Shown here in pieces: positions 31,225 to 43,610 of a stretch of 64,000 bases of DNA (within the stretch, counting starts at the first letter, position 1; each line of letters begins with the position of its first letter). The DNA is taken from positions 434,001 through 498,000 of the forward strand of contig JAUDYN010000010.1 in NCBI GenBank assembly GCA_030407005.1, read 5' to 3'. Source of the DNA: Desarmillaria ectypa. Lineage: Eukaryota > Basidiomycota > Agaricomycetes > Agaricales > Physalacriaceae. Made by a program: the position numbers and the translations under genes. The notes beneath the pieces are model-generated. The model did not search any database. It was not told where the DNA came from and saw only the letters and a list, made by a program, of their open reading frames with translations.

Positions 31225-34200
31225 AAGTCTAAAGGTGAGTCCTCAGTTTCTGCAGGTCAGACTGACTATTATAATCATAGACAATTACACACAAATACAA
31301 ATATATATCCTATGACTTTACAGAACCCGAACCCGAAGACCAAACAAGAATCGACAAGAAAAAACAGGTACATCATCCTTCTTGAAGATGCTGACACAAG
31401 TATCTGTAGTGACAATTCCCAATCCTCCAATGAGGTCGAGTGGTGGGACTTGCCAGGTGGTGCTGGCACTTCCACGAAGCCCAATGAGCCTAGCTCACTG
31501 GGTATGCTACTGAGCAATCAGTGATGGGCAGGGACTAGTAGGTGGGACTCCCTTGGGCCTCCCATGGGCCTTCCAGTAGTCCGACCATCCCAGTACCTTC
31601 CTCGAGCGGAGGGGCAAGCCCACAAACCTCGCTAGGGTCAGCAGGGGAAGATAGCACCTCTCACCAAGGCCAGGACCAAAGCCCCAGATGAACTGGTCTG
31701 GGTGGAAGAAAACCTGACAAGGCTGAGTATCTCACCAGGCCAGAGAGTCACAGGATCAAAGCTGAAAGGAAGGAAGTCGCTAGCACCCAGGCAATAGAAA
31801 GGGGGCAGTTGTACCCAAACAATGGGCATGATGGTAGCACCAGCTGAGAGTCAATGACCAAGAAAATTCAAACTCCGTTGAAAGTGGTGCCAGCTAAAGA
31901 ACACAGGAGTACTGACCAGAGATATGAAGGCAAGCTGGCTGACAAATTCCCATCAGTGGCTGTACTCCACCAGGGGATATCCCATGCTCAGGAACCTGCT
32001 AGTGCCCAGGCAGTAAAAAGGGGGCATTCCAGTAGAACCACTATCGTCGAAGCACCTGACAAAGAAGATGACACTGCCTTTAGGATTTGGCAAGCCAGCC
32101 AATCCAAAGCCAGTACCCCAATACCCAAAGACTTCCAAACGTATGAGGAAGCAACCGACTCAAAGACTCCTGAATGTATGGGGGAGCACCAGACTCAAGG
32201 TCTTCTGAATGCACGGGGAAGTACTGAACCCGACACCTATCCTAACAAGGGGGTATCAGACACTTCCAAATGTATGGGGAAGTACAGAACACCAGAAGCT
32301 CACCAACGCAATGGAGAGCAGAAAAAGACTTCTGAATGCAAGGGGAAGCAGGATGATCTTCAGTGGTATCAACCATTCGGGATCGATTGGATGTTATGTG
32401 CAGTATGTAACTCCAAGGATTTGGCAGTCGCCAAAGCAGTTCTCTCTATTTGGGTTCACCCCAAACATCTTGGAGAGATAGATGATGAGCTCATTCAGAG
32501 CTTAAGAATGGGAGGGAGTATAGCCCGAGAACAGCTCTACAAATTACATGAACTGATCCGCTATATCCATGGTACCAAAAGCTCAGGTCGAGACTTTTTG
32601 GTGGATATTCAGCTTTCCCCATGTACCAGAAAACAGACATTGACAACCCAAGCATTGTTGGATAGCAGCTGTACAGGCAGCTCTATCAACAGAACTTATG
32701 TCCAATAACACCGGTTGGACACGAGAAAGGCCACCACCCCAATACTAGTCTACAATGCTGATGGAATGTGCAACAAGGCAGGTGATGTCACAGAATTTGT
32801 GGAACTTTGAATGACCATTGGAGACCACAGTGAATGAATTGACCTTGCGGTCACCAACTTGGGCTCCAAGACCATGTACTTGGGCCACAACTGGCTTAAA
32901 CACCACAACCCTTTCGTCAACTGGAAGGTGGGGACCATGACATTCAGAAGATGTCAATGCGTCCAGAATTCTTTCATACTGCCTGACACAGATGAAGAAG
33001 ATCAATGGGATGAGGAACTGGAAGAAGGAGAGAGTATTCTTGCCATCAATATGCAAGAAGAGATCATCCTTCACACTGTCCATCATGCAAATGAATTGGT
33101 GGCAGCCGCAAATGCAGAAAAACTGAAAAAGACATTCAAGGAGCTCATGCCTCCTCAGTATCAGAGCTTTAGAGACTTGTTCTCAAAGGAAAGCTTTGAT
33201 GACCTACCCGAAAGAAGACCCTGGGACCATGCGATCGAGCTGGTCCCCAACACGAAATCAACTTTAGACTGTAAAGTCTATCTGCTCAATTGCAATGAGC
33301 AAGAACAGCTGGACAAGTTCCTTGATGAGAACTTAGACTCAGGACAAATCTGCCCCTCGAAATCCCCCTTCGCCTCTCCTTTCTTCTTCATCAAGAAAAA
33401 GGATGGTTCACTCTGACCAGTTCAGGACTACTGTAAACTGAACAAAATGACGATTAAGAATTGTTATCCCCTTTCTCTCATTTCCGAACTTATCGATAAG
33501 TTATGAGGAGCCAAGTATTTCTCTAAGCTGGACATTCACTGAGGATACAACAATGTACACATCAGAGATGGGGATGAAGAAAAACTACTTTCAGAACTAA
33601 CTGAGGACTCTTTGAGCCAACAGTCATGTTCTTCAGTCTTATGAACTCACCAGCCACCTTCCAGTGGATGATGAATGACATATTCAAGGATTTGATCGCC
33701 AGAGGAAAAGTCATGATTTACCTCGATGATATTCTCATATTCACAAAATCCTTGACTGAACATCGAGACATAGTTCAACAAGTGCTCCAATGTCTCCGAG
33801 AGAACAAATTGTTCCTCAAAGCCGAGAAATGCGAGTTTGAAGTGCTTGAGACTGAGTACTTAGGGGTTATTATCAGCGAAGATGCCATTCGCATGGACCC
33901 AGTAAAGATCGCGGGCATAGCAGAATGGCCCACTCCAATGAAGAAGAAAGAACTGCAATCATTCTTAGGATTCACGAACTTTTATAGAAAGTTCATTCGG
34001 GACTACTCCAAGATCGTGCATCCCCTTACCCAGTTAACAGGAAAGATAGACTGGATGTGGAGATCAGAACAAGAACAAGCATTTAGACAACTCAAGAAGT
34101 TGATGATGACAAACGTAGTTCTGACGATTCCCTTGGATGATGGAAAGTTCCAAGTAGAAGCCAATGCTAGTGATGGTGCCATCGGCGCTGTTCTAAGCCA

Positions 34201-35976
34201 AGAACAGAATGGCAAATGGAGGCCAGTCGCCTTCATGTTGAAAGTGCTCACCATCACTGAATGCAACTATGAAATATATGACAAGGAGTTGCTAGCCATC
34301 ATGCTAGTGTTGGAAGAATGGTGCCATTACCTCATGAGCGCTAAAGAGACCATCAAGATCTGGACTGATCACCAGAATCTTCAATACTTCCGGAAGCCCC
34401 AGAAGTTGAACTGTTGACAAGCTCGATGGGTCACCGAATTAGCAGAGTACCACTTTGTCCTTCAACACAAAGCTGGAACCACTAACAAGAAGGCAGATCT
34501 TCTCAGCAGAGGAGATGATCACGATCAAGGAAAAGAAGATAATCAAGATGTTGTCATTCTTTCCCCAGAGCATTTCCGGGCATTGGTATTACCAACTACC
34601 AAAGAAAGAATCACGCATATAAAAGATGCAACAAGACAAAGAGAACAGTGGGACCAGGGGATTGAGAAATCCCTTAACCATGAATGAGGAATCACCCAGG
34701 AAAACAAGATCCTGTGGTATGATGGATGAGTCTATATTCCTAACGACTCTATCCTACACAGAGAGATCATTTCACAATTTCATAATCATATCACTGCTGG
34801 ACACCCAGGAATCGCCAAGACCAAGGAACTCATTCTTTGCAAATATTGGTGGCCAAAGGTGAAGAAAGACATGGAGTCCTACATCAAGGGATGTGAGACT
34901 TGTCAACAAATGAAGAGTGATATGCAGGCCAAGACTGCACCTCTTCATCCGAATACAATCCCAGACACTCCATGGATGCACATTTCCATCGACATGGTTA
35001 CCGGACTTCCAGAGTCCGAAGGATTTGATGCACTACTTGTCATAGTAGACCGCTTCTCCAAGAACATCCTCCTCATTCCATGTAGCAAGGAATTATCAGC
35101 AGAAGGATAGGCACTGATGCTTCGCAATCATGTATACACCAAGCATGGAATGCCACAGGTGGTCATATCAGACCAAGGACCACAATTCATTTCAGCATTC
35201 ATGGAGGAACTTTAACAAATGCTAAATATTACACAGAATGCCTCAATGGCATATCATCCTCAGACCGATGGACAGACAGAGAGGGTCAACTAGGAGGTTG
35301 AAAAGTACCTCTGCATCTTTGTCAACCATCGACAGACTGACTGGGTAGCATGGTTACCTCTTGCCAAATTCGCCCACAATAACCAAGTACACTCAGTTAT
35401 GGGCAAGAGTCCCTTCATGGTCCTGTATGGCCACAACCCCCAACTCATTCCCAAGTCAATTCAGAAAACCAGCTTTGCGAATCCCACAGCTGTCGACTTC
35501 ACTGAAACAATGGCCAAAGTCCATAAGGAAGTCCACGATGCCTTAGAAAAGGCAGCGGCACAAATGAAGGTGCCATATGACAAAAGAAAGAAAAACCCCC
35601 AGGAGTATCAAATCGGTGATAAGGTCTGGCTCGACACTGCCAACCTTCATCTCCCAAGACCCAAGAAGAAGCTTGACGATAAACAAACAGGACCATTCAA
35701 AATCATCGAAAAATCAGGGGCAGCAGCATACAAGTTGAAGCTGCCACCCCATTGGAAAATACATCCCCAATTCAATGAGAAATTGTTAACTCCTTACATT
35801 GCACCCTCATTCCCAAACCAACAGCAACCACTGCCTCCTCCTCTGGACCTCGTCGATGGTCAAGAAGAATATGAGATCAAAGAAGTCTTGGACTCACGCA
35901 CCAGAAAGGTATGATCCAAGAGAGGACAACCATCTAGGGAAGTCATGGACTACCTAGTCAAGTGGAAAGGATGGAC
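31189..35976 (+). pseudogene. Element A pol, lacking its C-terminus
   Basis: N-terminal region, internal polypurine tract (32243-32255), retropepsin (LLDSSCTGSS near 32660; the catalytic triplet is changed from DSG to DSS), reverse transcriptase (open 32859-33416 and 33626-34417, YLDD near 33718), RNase H, HHCC and DDE integrase (34626-35360), then the chromodomain up to VKWKGW at 35975. There the sequence jumps into the middle of the 3' LTR at a shared TGGAC. The last ~110 codons, the polypurine tract and the first ~145 bp of the LTR are deleted. Several TGA/TAG stops are also present. Confidence 0.88.
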
Positions 35977-36252
35977 ATATGATCCTCCTGGACCACCATA
36001 CTTTGACACCATTTGTGCATGGACTTTAGCATTTCATCTATATATAACACCATAGAAATAGTATATAAACAGAGTAAACTACATAGTTGTACTCTATCTC
36101 TTGACTAAATTCAAATCATATACTCCTTTTACTCACACTACACCAAAGAACTAAAGCTTCTATCTCTCAACTTGGGTAACTGTTTGAACACGTAACAGCC
36201 CAGAGGGATCAGCTGACATTCCCAAGTCATGTGCCCAAGGTGGTACCTAACA
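35972..36252 (+). repeat. 3' LTR of element A, 5'-truncated
   Basis: 281 bp corresponding to 13176-13455 of the 5' LTR, ending GGTACCTAACA followed by the target duplication GGAAG (36253-36257). The left end is a deletion junction with 5 bp of microhomology (TGGAC). Confidence 0.92.
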
Positions 36253-37944
36253 GGAAGAGGGGCTTTGATGAGAACCAGTTTGATGCCCAGGTATAGGGCA
36301 TCATCAGGTGCATTCCTGATGGGATTGGGAATAGGGTTGGGAAGACCTCTTCTGGGGGGTGGTCTTGGGATCAAAAATCAATCCAGCCTTAGACCCAGGT
36401 AGCCTCTTGGTGGCTTGGTGGGTCTACCCCTGTTGGGCTCCTTTCCCTTATCATTTTCATGGAGGTAGTCCATCATCATCTTCTTGGCAGCCTCTTCTCT
36501 TGCAAGTTCTTCATACATCTCAGTGATGTGTTTTTCCTTTTCAGCCAACACAGTTTTGTCTGTTGCTGAAGTTCTGCCATTGTCGCTGGGGTACTTGATG
36601 ATCCTGCAGGGGTGTTTTCAGCTTCCATATCTTCTCTCATGCCTGTGAAGAGAAGACTGCCACTCTGATAGGGGTGATAGCTGGGTTGTTGTGCCCAACT
36701 ATAGGGTGGTGAGTTGGGCAGAGATTATGGTCTTGCAACCAGGGTGTTGGGGGATAATTGGGGAAATTTATGTATTGAGGCTGGGAGTATCTCAGCCCAT
36801 CATAATGTTCATACCCATATCTAGCTCCTTCAAATCTGGACATTGGGTCCATTCTCCTCCCTCCAGGTGAGTTCCAGTTGCCATAACTGTCGAAGGGAGT
36901 GACCCAGCTCCCATCATTCCTCTGCTGTCCTTGGGCATAGCTCTGGTACCAAATCGCCAACAGCAGGGTGATAAAGCTCCCAGTTTCTGTTTGCATAAAT
37001 CCAGGCCCAAATTGTGGCATTGGGGTTCAGTCCCTGTATTGGATCACCTCAGTTGAGGGTGAGCCACTTGTCCATGTTGGGACAATGCTTGGGCCAGACT
37101 ATTCTGGCCTTGACATCAGCTCGCCTGAGTTCCCAGGCAATGGATACAATGGGGCCAAGTATTTCTTGGTCAATGGCCATGAGGGCAGGCCAGTTTTGGC
37201 TTATCCCATTGGGATTGAAGGGACTGTCAGGGGTGAGCAGGACAAACTCAGTTTCAGAGTTTGAGCTCCCATCAGAGTCAGAGGAGGAGAGCTCAATAAT
37301 GGGGAGCGAGGACAAGGAGTTTGTGCTCCTTCTGGACCCAAGGTCTCTTCCTCAAGCCTAGGGTCCATAGGGGTGGTTTCAATCCACATTTGGATCATCA
37401 GAGTGTAAGGCCCTGAGGTAGGGCCTGGTGGGGGTAGGAGAATGGGGATGAGGGGGAAGGGAGTATGGGGGAGGGTTATCAATCTGAGCCCATATGTCCC
37501 ATGCATATTCTTCCACTGCAGTGGGGGTGGGTCATTCCAACCAGTGGGTTGCAAGAACTGTTCTTGTGGTGTTCTGATTGGTGTCCTCGGAGAAGGACAA
37601 AGCTGAGGAGGGGACCATGAAATAGACCCAGGGGTGGGATAGTGGAGCCTCCATTCCTGTTCCCAGTCTGATGGGGGATACCCTCCTGGGAAGGACATGT
37701 TTGGGGTGTCAGGGTGGTTGGAGAGGGAGTTGCAGATGGCAGGGTCGCCTTTCTTGGCATAGAAGGGTTCATGCTTCTTCTTCATATGTTAATACGAGAA
37801 GAGCAGTAAAGAGTATTAGGAGTGTGGTGCCACTGATTGTGATGCTGAGGGTGATTGTTCTTTGGTTGTCATTGTTCTCAGGCATAGAGTTGTTGTGTCT
37901 TTATGGCTAGTGTAAAAGATGTGGGAGGGATACCTTTTGACTAA
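36253..37944 (-). pseudogene. Element D leader and gag, 5' part
   Basis: Minus strand, beginning after the D 5' LTR with TTAGTC at 37944. The leader has the hydrophobic stretch TTLLILFTALLVL followed by TYEEE (about 37800-37850), a proline-rich region, SSLPIIELSSSDSDG and DKWLTLN (37049-37315). Gag follows, with Tyr-rich GYEHYDG, a Gln/Glu-rich helix, and the proline-rich stretch running up to the element A insertion (36253), after which it continues at 13030. Frame 37785-37201 is open for 194 codons in a second frame. Not functional. Confidence 0.78.
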
Positions 37945-38340
37945 TGTTATGACCCTGTCTAACATGTGACTTGGGATGTAAGCTTCTCTCCAGGCTGTCT
38001 CGTGTTTGGACAATCACTCTTAAGTAGAGAGGTTGGCTCAGTCTTTAGTGTAGTGCAGTAGAAGGTATATGAATGCAATTTAGTTGAAAGGTAGAGTACA
38101 ATGGTGAAAACTACTCTACTTATATACTGAAAGTACAGTGCTATTAATAGATGAAACAGTATGGTCCATGAGTGAATGGTGTTGAAGTCAGATGGATCAT
38201 AGACCAATAAGAGTGAATAAGGGTGTTTATCAATGAAAACTGGGGTTGCTGTTGGTGAATGCATTGATGCTGACTTGGGATAAGATATATGGTGTCATGG
38301 ATATGATGAGATAAGATAAGATAATGAAAAAATCATAACA
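37945..38340 (-). repeat. 5' LTR of element D
   Basis: 396 bp, minus strand, TGTTATGATTTTTT...GTCATAACA, about 98% identical by eye to the LTR at 6950-7345. Almost no CpG. Upstream it abuts another LTR (H) directly, with no clear target duplication. Confidence 0.9.
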
Positions 38341-38725
38341 CCCAATCCACATATGATCTTGGGATCAGGCACAACTCTTGGGCTGTCTCGCATTTAGACA
38401 ATCACCCATATCGTAGAGCATGGCTTAGATCTTTAGATGTAGTGGTAGATAGTATATGATTTCAGTTTAGTTGAAAGATAGAGAGTATACACGAAAACTA
38501 CTCTACTTATATATGAAAATGTACAGCTAAGAATGGGTGAAATGTTATGATGTCCATGCATGAAATGAGTTAGGCTGCATGACTATGGTCCAATCATGGT
38601 GAAGCATCTTGGAATAGTTGACAGCATGAGGGAATTGATGGTGGTTATTGATGAACAGTCACAATGTCGATGAGAAATAGTGATTATACATTGGATAGGA
38701 TAAGGAAAATGGAAAAATCATAACA
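38341..38725 (-). repeat. LTR remnant H
   Basis: Minus-strand LTR of the same superfamily, starting TGTTATGATTTTTCC at 38725 and lacking about the last 15 bp where D's LTR begins. It contains TATATAAG near 38505 and CTTTCAACTAAA. It is either a solo LTR or the 3' LTR of the G copy after internal deletion. Confidence 0.75.
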
Positions 38726-39118
38726 AAGTTGTGGGTCAAATTGGCTCCTGCCAGCATAGCAGGAACTCATCAGAGGATTAGGATATGAAGGTGGCATGGT
38801 GGACTGGGATGTTCTCTTTCAGAGAGGGTGCCAGACTTGCAGAATCCATCCTTGTGGTGGTGGTTGGTCAGCAGGGGAGGACATAATGTAGAGGGAATGG
38901 GGGTGGTGGTTGGAGATATAGGATACATTGTCAGCATAGATAGTTTTTTATCTGGTCTCCCTATGCAAGGAAGATTAGGGCAGTGAAAAAGAAGATCAAG
39001 ATAGCACCCCCAAAAGTGGTACTAATGGTGATTGTTTGAGCTTTGCTGGAATTGGGTTTCATGCATATGGGTTCTTCACAGATGGCAGTGAAGAAACCAT
39101 GGGAAGCTTCAAACTAAT
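38726..39118 (-). pseudogene. Element G leader fragment
   Basis: Read on the minus strand from 39118: a primer-binding site (TTAGTTTGAAG, 39107-39117) matching the LTR at 39259-39269, then a decayed leader frame with a hydrophobic stretch (GGAILIFFFTALIFLA) interrupted by stops. Everything downstream has been replaced by LTR H. Confidence 0.65.
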
Positions 39119-39543
39119 TGTTAGACCCACACCTCACATGATCTGCAGACTTGTGTTAACATTCTGGGCTGCCTCATATTCAGACAATCACCCAGGAGTA
39201 AATAGCTATGGTCTTCTGATCCAATGAAGAGAGGCTAAGTTCTTAGCCAAGATAAACTTTAGTTTGAAGTTGAGGATTTACAGTGAGAACTAACTAGTTT
39301 ATATATGAAAACTGGGTAGCTAATAATAGATAGGTCCATGAGTAGTCCATGCATGAAACAATGAGAAATGTCCATTGGGTGAGCAACCATTGCAAGCCAT
39401 GAGTACAATAGCTAAAGTCATGTTTTATGGGCAAAACAATGGTGATTGCCACAGATGGAAATGGGGATCAATATGATAAGATGAGCACTGGTGATAAGAT
39501 AAGTGTTGAGAGATAAGATAAGATAAAGGAAAAAATCATAACA
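39119..39543 (-). repeat. 5' LTR of element G, right edge of the transposon cluster
   Basis: 425 bp, minus strand, starting TGTTATGATTTTTTCC at 39543 and ending GTCTAACA at 39119. TATATAAA lies near 39300. To the right the sequence is no longer gypsy-like. Confidence 0.82.
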
Positions 39544-40200
39544 AGTATGCTATGAGCTTGATTGATTCTTCGATCCTCTAGTTACATTGGTGCTTTTATA
39601 CTTCTCCAACTTCTTACCCCTATACCTATCTGCTCTGGCAATCTTGCTAAGTAGCAACCCACTCTGTCATGTCCACCCCCTTTTTACACTCCTAAATGAT
39701 TCTCCTAAGGGAAAACCATATGGGATCACCATCCTTGATGATATTAAGGTGGAGGCATGAACTTCCACTGGCAGATGGCCATCCATTATGCTCTAGTGGA
39801 AAAGCAGGTTACTGATGGTGGATGGTAGTGCAGATGGTGGTCCACTGGCCCCTGGTTCCTGGTCTGGTGGAAAAGTAGGTTACTGACAATGGATAGCTGT
39901 GTGGATGGCAGTCCATTGTCCCCTGACCTTCATTTCCTTCATTTCTAGTGGATCCTAGTCCTGTATTCCTGTTAACTGAGCAGGTGGGTGTTGTTAGTCC
40001 TGTGGCAAGCACTAGCTTGGCAGAAGCCAAAATTTGGTGCACATGTATATGTGGTGCAGCACAACGGCTTGCACCACCATTCATATGCTGAGTGGGGCAG
40101 CGAGCTCTCCTTATGCTTTGTTTGCATGTATCCTGGTTGGTTAAGTCTTGCTGGAGGCCGAGGTAATTGAGCTATGATATTCTACTTCATCTGACATGTT
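39544..40200. repeat. CpG-poor border DNA with a 70-bp imperfect tandem repeat
   Basis: No gene is seen. Two adjacent units of about 70 bp, 39797-39866 and 39867-39936, both begin GTGGAAAAG(C/T)AGGTTACTGA and end near TCCA(C/T)TG. CpG remains rare to about 40060 and becomes normal after about 40240, so this is probably old transposon DNA between the cluster and the gene-bearing region. Confidence 0.5.
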
Positions 40201-40495
40201 TAAATTTTAGATACTTTTAATTATCTTTCCCTGTTACCTATGGGCTCTGGCGATGCGAGAGTACGTGTGCGGCTACTCCTTTTTTTGCCGTTTGTATCCG
40301 ATTGACAAGACAATTTGATTTTTTACCTTCTTTTCCTTTTCTCCGCGAGCACCGAGCCATTGAGCGAGCCGAGCACATTCTCATTAAGCCTACGTAAGTG
40401 ATTCCTATTGCCCTCTATACTGATTTATCTCTAGATACATCCTGTATCAATCACCTACCAAAATATTACCCACACCCAGCCGATCTGCTAACGAC

Positions 40496-41889
40496 TCACG
40501 TCCTCGCGTAATTGTCTACGTCCGCATCGACGTATACTGCGACACCGGGAAGATCATCAGCAATGCCCTCTTCGGAACTGGCGAGCTGGCGGTAATGCGT
40601 CCCGTCAAGAAAGAAAGGAGATGTATTGATGAACCGGAACGGTTTACTTTCCGTAAAATCCTTCCTGAAGTAGAGTCGAAACAACAATGGGCCCTTGGCA
40701 GGTGCATCGGCAGGGTAGAACTTTGAACGAATACGAGCAGCGACCTCCGTAGATAAAAGCGTACCGATGGTTGAGCATAATCAGCATCTTCGTATGTGAT
40801 AACATGGAATAGATTTACTTTTTAATAGACTGGACTAGGATGATGTTCTCACCCAAATTATTCTCGTCAAGCAGCCGTATAAAGAACTGAGCATCCCATA
40901 GCGTCGTATTCCTATTCACTGCAATATTTGTTCCAAGCTGATCCTGGCTATGTGATAGCCAGATACCTGTACAAACGAACGGTCGGTCAGAATCCTCAGT
41001 CGAACGACGATGGTGGCGTAAGACTGATGAGGAGAAAAGAAGAATGTACGTAGTAATCGTCCGTGGTCACGTGTAACCGACGCGTAAGGCGTGATCTCGT
41101 ACGTGCCGATAAGTCCGGTAAACCATCCCCGGCCAACACTATGCGAAGAAATCAGAGTCGACTGGTGGTAACTAGAGGCATGCTGTAATGTTGCTTTGCC
41201 ATTCAATGGATAACGGGTTGCTTCCAGGAATCTGCTTCTCTCTCCCTCCCTTTCTATACACCCACGACCGTTCACTCGTGACCAGCTCCCTCCGTAACGT
41301 CTTCATCCGTCTATGCCGCCTCCTTTCCACGTATATTCTCTCCACGTGTCCGCACACCGCTCTCCACCTCTCATCCGCATGCATGTCTCATCCTCCCTGT
41401 ACTCCACATGTACACACATGCCCGTGCAGACTGGAACCGGCCTCATTAGCATCAACACCCTTGCGACCGTAAGACTATTACCTTAGTTAATCTCTCTATT
41501 CAGTGCTGCCGGAACTGGCGCACAACGCATTAATTATAGACCTTCAGATTTGTATTCGTACAATATAATTATTATCCTTACCTCGAATCCTCGCTCAAAG
41601 GCCGCCTCAAGATGAACGGCACGTCGTGCAGGAGATGCATCGTTACCATGGCTGGTGTAAGAGTGACTGAAGAAAAATTGAGTTGATGAAAAAGGAAATC
41701 AAAGGATAGAAAGCGCACCTTGGCTACCGCTATGTCTTCCTGATACTGTGCAATGCAAGCAGCGAGTGGTGCCGGCTTCAAGGCCTACGCAGAGATCAGT
41801 TGGCTCATGATTCAAAAAAGGTTTATCTGAATCCTTACCTCAAGAAAACGAACTCCTAAGCCAAATATCTTCACTGTAGTATCCACCAT
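40496..41889 (-). CDS. Unidentified multi-exon gene
   Basis: I do not recognise the product. A likely first exon 41889-41839 (MVDTTVKIFGLGVRFLE) is followed by a GTAAGG donor and exon 41784-41719 (ALKPAPLAACIAQYQEDIAVAK). Further coding-like pieces on the minus strand are about 41250-40985 (GWFTGLIGTYEITPYASVTRD), about 40925-40850 (NRNTTLWDAQFFIRLLDENNLG) and 40740-40496 (LLFRLYFRKDFTESKPFRFINTSPFFLDG ... ending at a stop). Exon joins between 41651 and 41250 did not resolve cleanly, so the gene may be damaged. The first exon and its upstream DNA are repeated near 55.0 kb. Confidence 0.4.
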
Positions 41890-42710
41890 TGATATTGAGA
41901 CTGGCGAAATAAGGAAACAGATCACAAACTAATGTGGAGCAACCCTGCCAGAGACGACTATTAAAAGTCGTTATCAACAAGCAAATCCCGGCACTGATGT
42001 TGGGAAAGGTGGTTCAGTCAAAGAGAGCGAGGACTGGCCATCGCCAACTACAGCAACGAGAAGAAAACCCCGGGAACGAAACGCTCTCGCCAGCATCGAA
42101 CGCATCGATGACGCACAGAGCCCAGGATCCCGAAGCGAAGCATATTCTCTACACTCACCAGCATGAGTGGTGAGGGGTGCGAGTGCTGATGGCTGAAGGT
42201 TTTGATGATAACGCGAGCTGTAGTTTAGCTATTTTAGATCAGTTGTATCTGGAACAGTGAACAGACTCACCTTTACAACGGAAATTACTGGTCCTTGCAC
42301 TCCCAACGCTATTTCCACCTAATTTCCTCGATGGCTCGCATCTCGTCTTCGAGATCCTTGGTACACCGCCATCCCTCCCAGTCTCAAAAAGTCATCGCTC
42401 CCAATCCTCGGAGAAAGCGTAGACGTCAATCACTGCACGGGTTAAAATCCTGGATGCTGGATTCCTGACCTCGATCTCCAGGAGGGTAGATGGAAAGGGA
42501 CCGCAGCGGTATTGCCGGCAATCCTACCAAGGCGAGCTTGAGGGCGTAAGCTTAAGAGTCAACGTTAGAAGCGAGGAGAACAACGGACCAACTAGCCACG
42601 TTCAGCAGTATCCACCGTATCAGCGGCCCTCGATGAGTACCAAATCCCAGAGTCCGAGTGCAGGGCTCACTCCTACTCTCGCACCGAGCCAAACCAACGA
42701 CGCTCTCTAT
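41850..42710. repeat. Dispersed segmental duplication, copy 1
   Basis: Blocks shared with 55012-56440: 41850-42020 with 55012-55180 (GAACTCCTAAGCC, GAAATAAGGAAACAGATC, AACAAGCAAATCCCGGCA in both); 42265-42600 with about 55425-55790 (GATGCTGGATYCCTGACCTC and GGTAGATGGAAAGGGA-type matches); and 42655-42700 with 56386-56435 (GAGTGCRGGGCTC, ACCGAGCCAA). No complete gene is visible inside; weak minus-strand exons are possible. Confidence 0.6.
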
Positions 42711-42719
42711 TAGCACTGT

Positions 42720-43600
42720 CCATCTCATCGATTTCCAGTCCACCCTCACATGTACCTGCGACATGATCAACCTTCAGGACCTTCAACAGTTTCAACTCAA
42801 AGTGTTATCTTCTGCTTCCAGTGATGAGTACGACAGCTGTCGGCATCTGTTCGAACTCTCGGAGTTCCTTAGTGGGAGAGAAGATCTCCTATCGCTAGAC
42901 ATCGGGTTTCACTTGCATGGTGAGCCGACACTTCTTCATCATGGCTAGTGGCTTAACCAGGCGTAGAATATCTCGATAAATACCTGACCAAGCTCGATAA
43001 ACTCATGTTCCTGTGCGCGAGCTCTATCCCAAGGGATTCATGCTCCCAACAAATCAATACAGCTCTCGGAGAATGAAGACCGTTAGGATACAGCTTGCAT
43101 GAAGACAGTCCCTCGGAATTTTATGACGATTGGTTCGACTTGGCCAGGGAGACGATAGCGATGAGAGAGATTCCGTTCACAATGAAAGGAGAGGTGAGGG
43201 AAATGATCAAGGGCCACCTAACGAGAGAATTCGAGAAGAGCAGATACACAAATAATCGGGATCGTGCGGGGTAGTTCTCGAACTTCCATGTGATGTTCTT
43301 CGGATAAATTCATTGTTGAATTCCGTATCATGTAAAATTTGATAGCAGAATCCTGTGGCTACACCGGAGGTCGTCGTCGCAAGCTCATCATCACTAGGAG
43401 AGATCGCTATAAGAACAGTTAATCTCGAGTCAGAGTCTTGAAGAATGCACCTACGCCATGTTCACTTTGGCCTTGCTTCCTCTAGTAAGCTTGCCATATA
43501 TCCCCAAGGTTTCCAGAACGACATTATCCCAAAAATTCTGAGCGCACCAGACCCATATTCCCACCTATGCAGCAGGTGACTGCCGAAAGGGCAAATTTTG
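42720..43600. other. No supported gene
   Basis: A 96-codon plus-strand frame (42658-42948) and scattered short frames are present, without recognisable domains or a consistent splice pattern. Nothing further is visible. Confidence 0.3.
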
Positions 43601-43610
43601 AAGCGAAACG

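Noticed and set aside
42658..42948. 96-codon plus-strand gene
   Set aside because: It overlaps the duplicated block, has no recognisable domain, and no equivalent frame is kept in copy 2.
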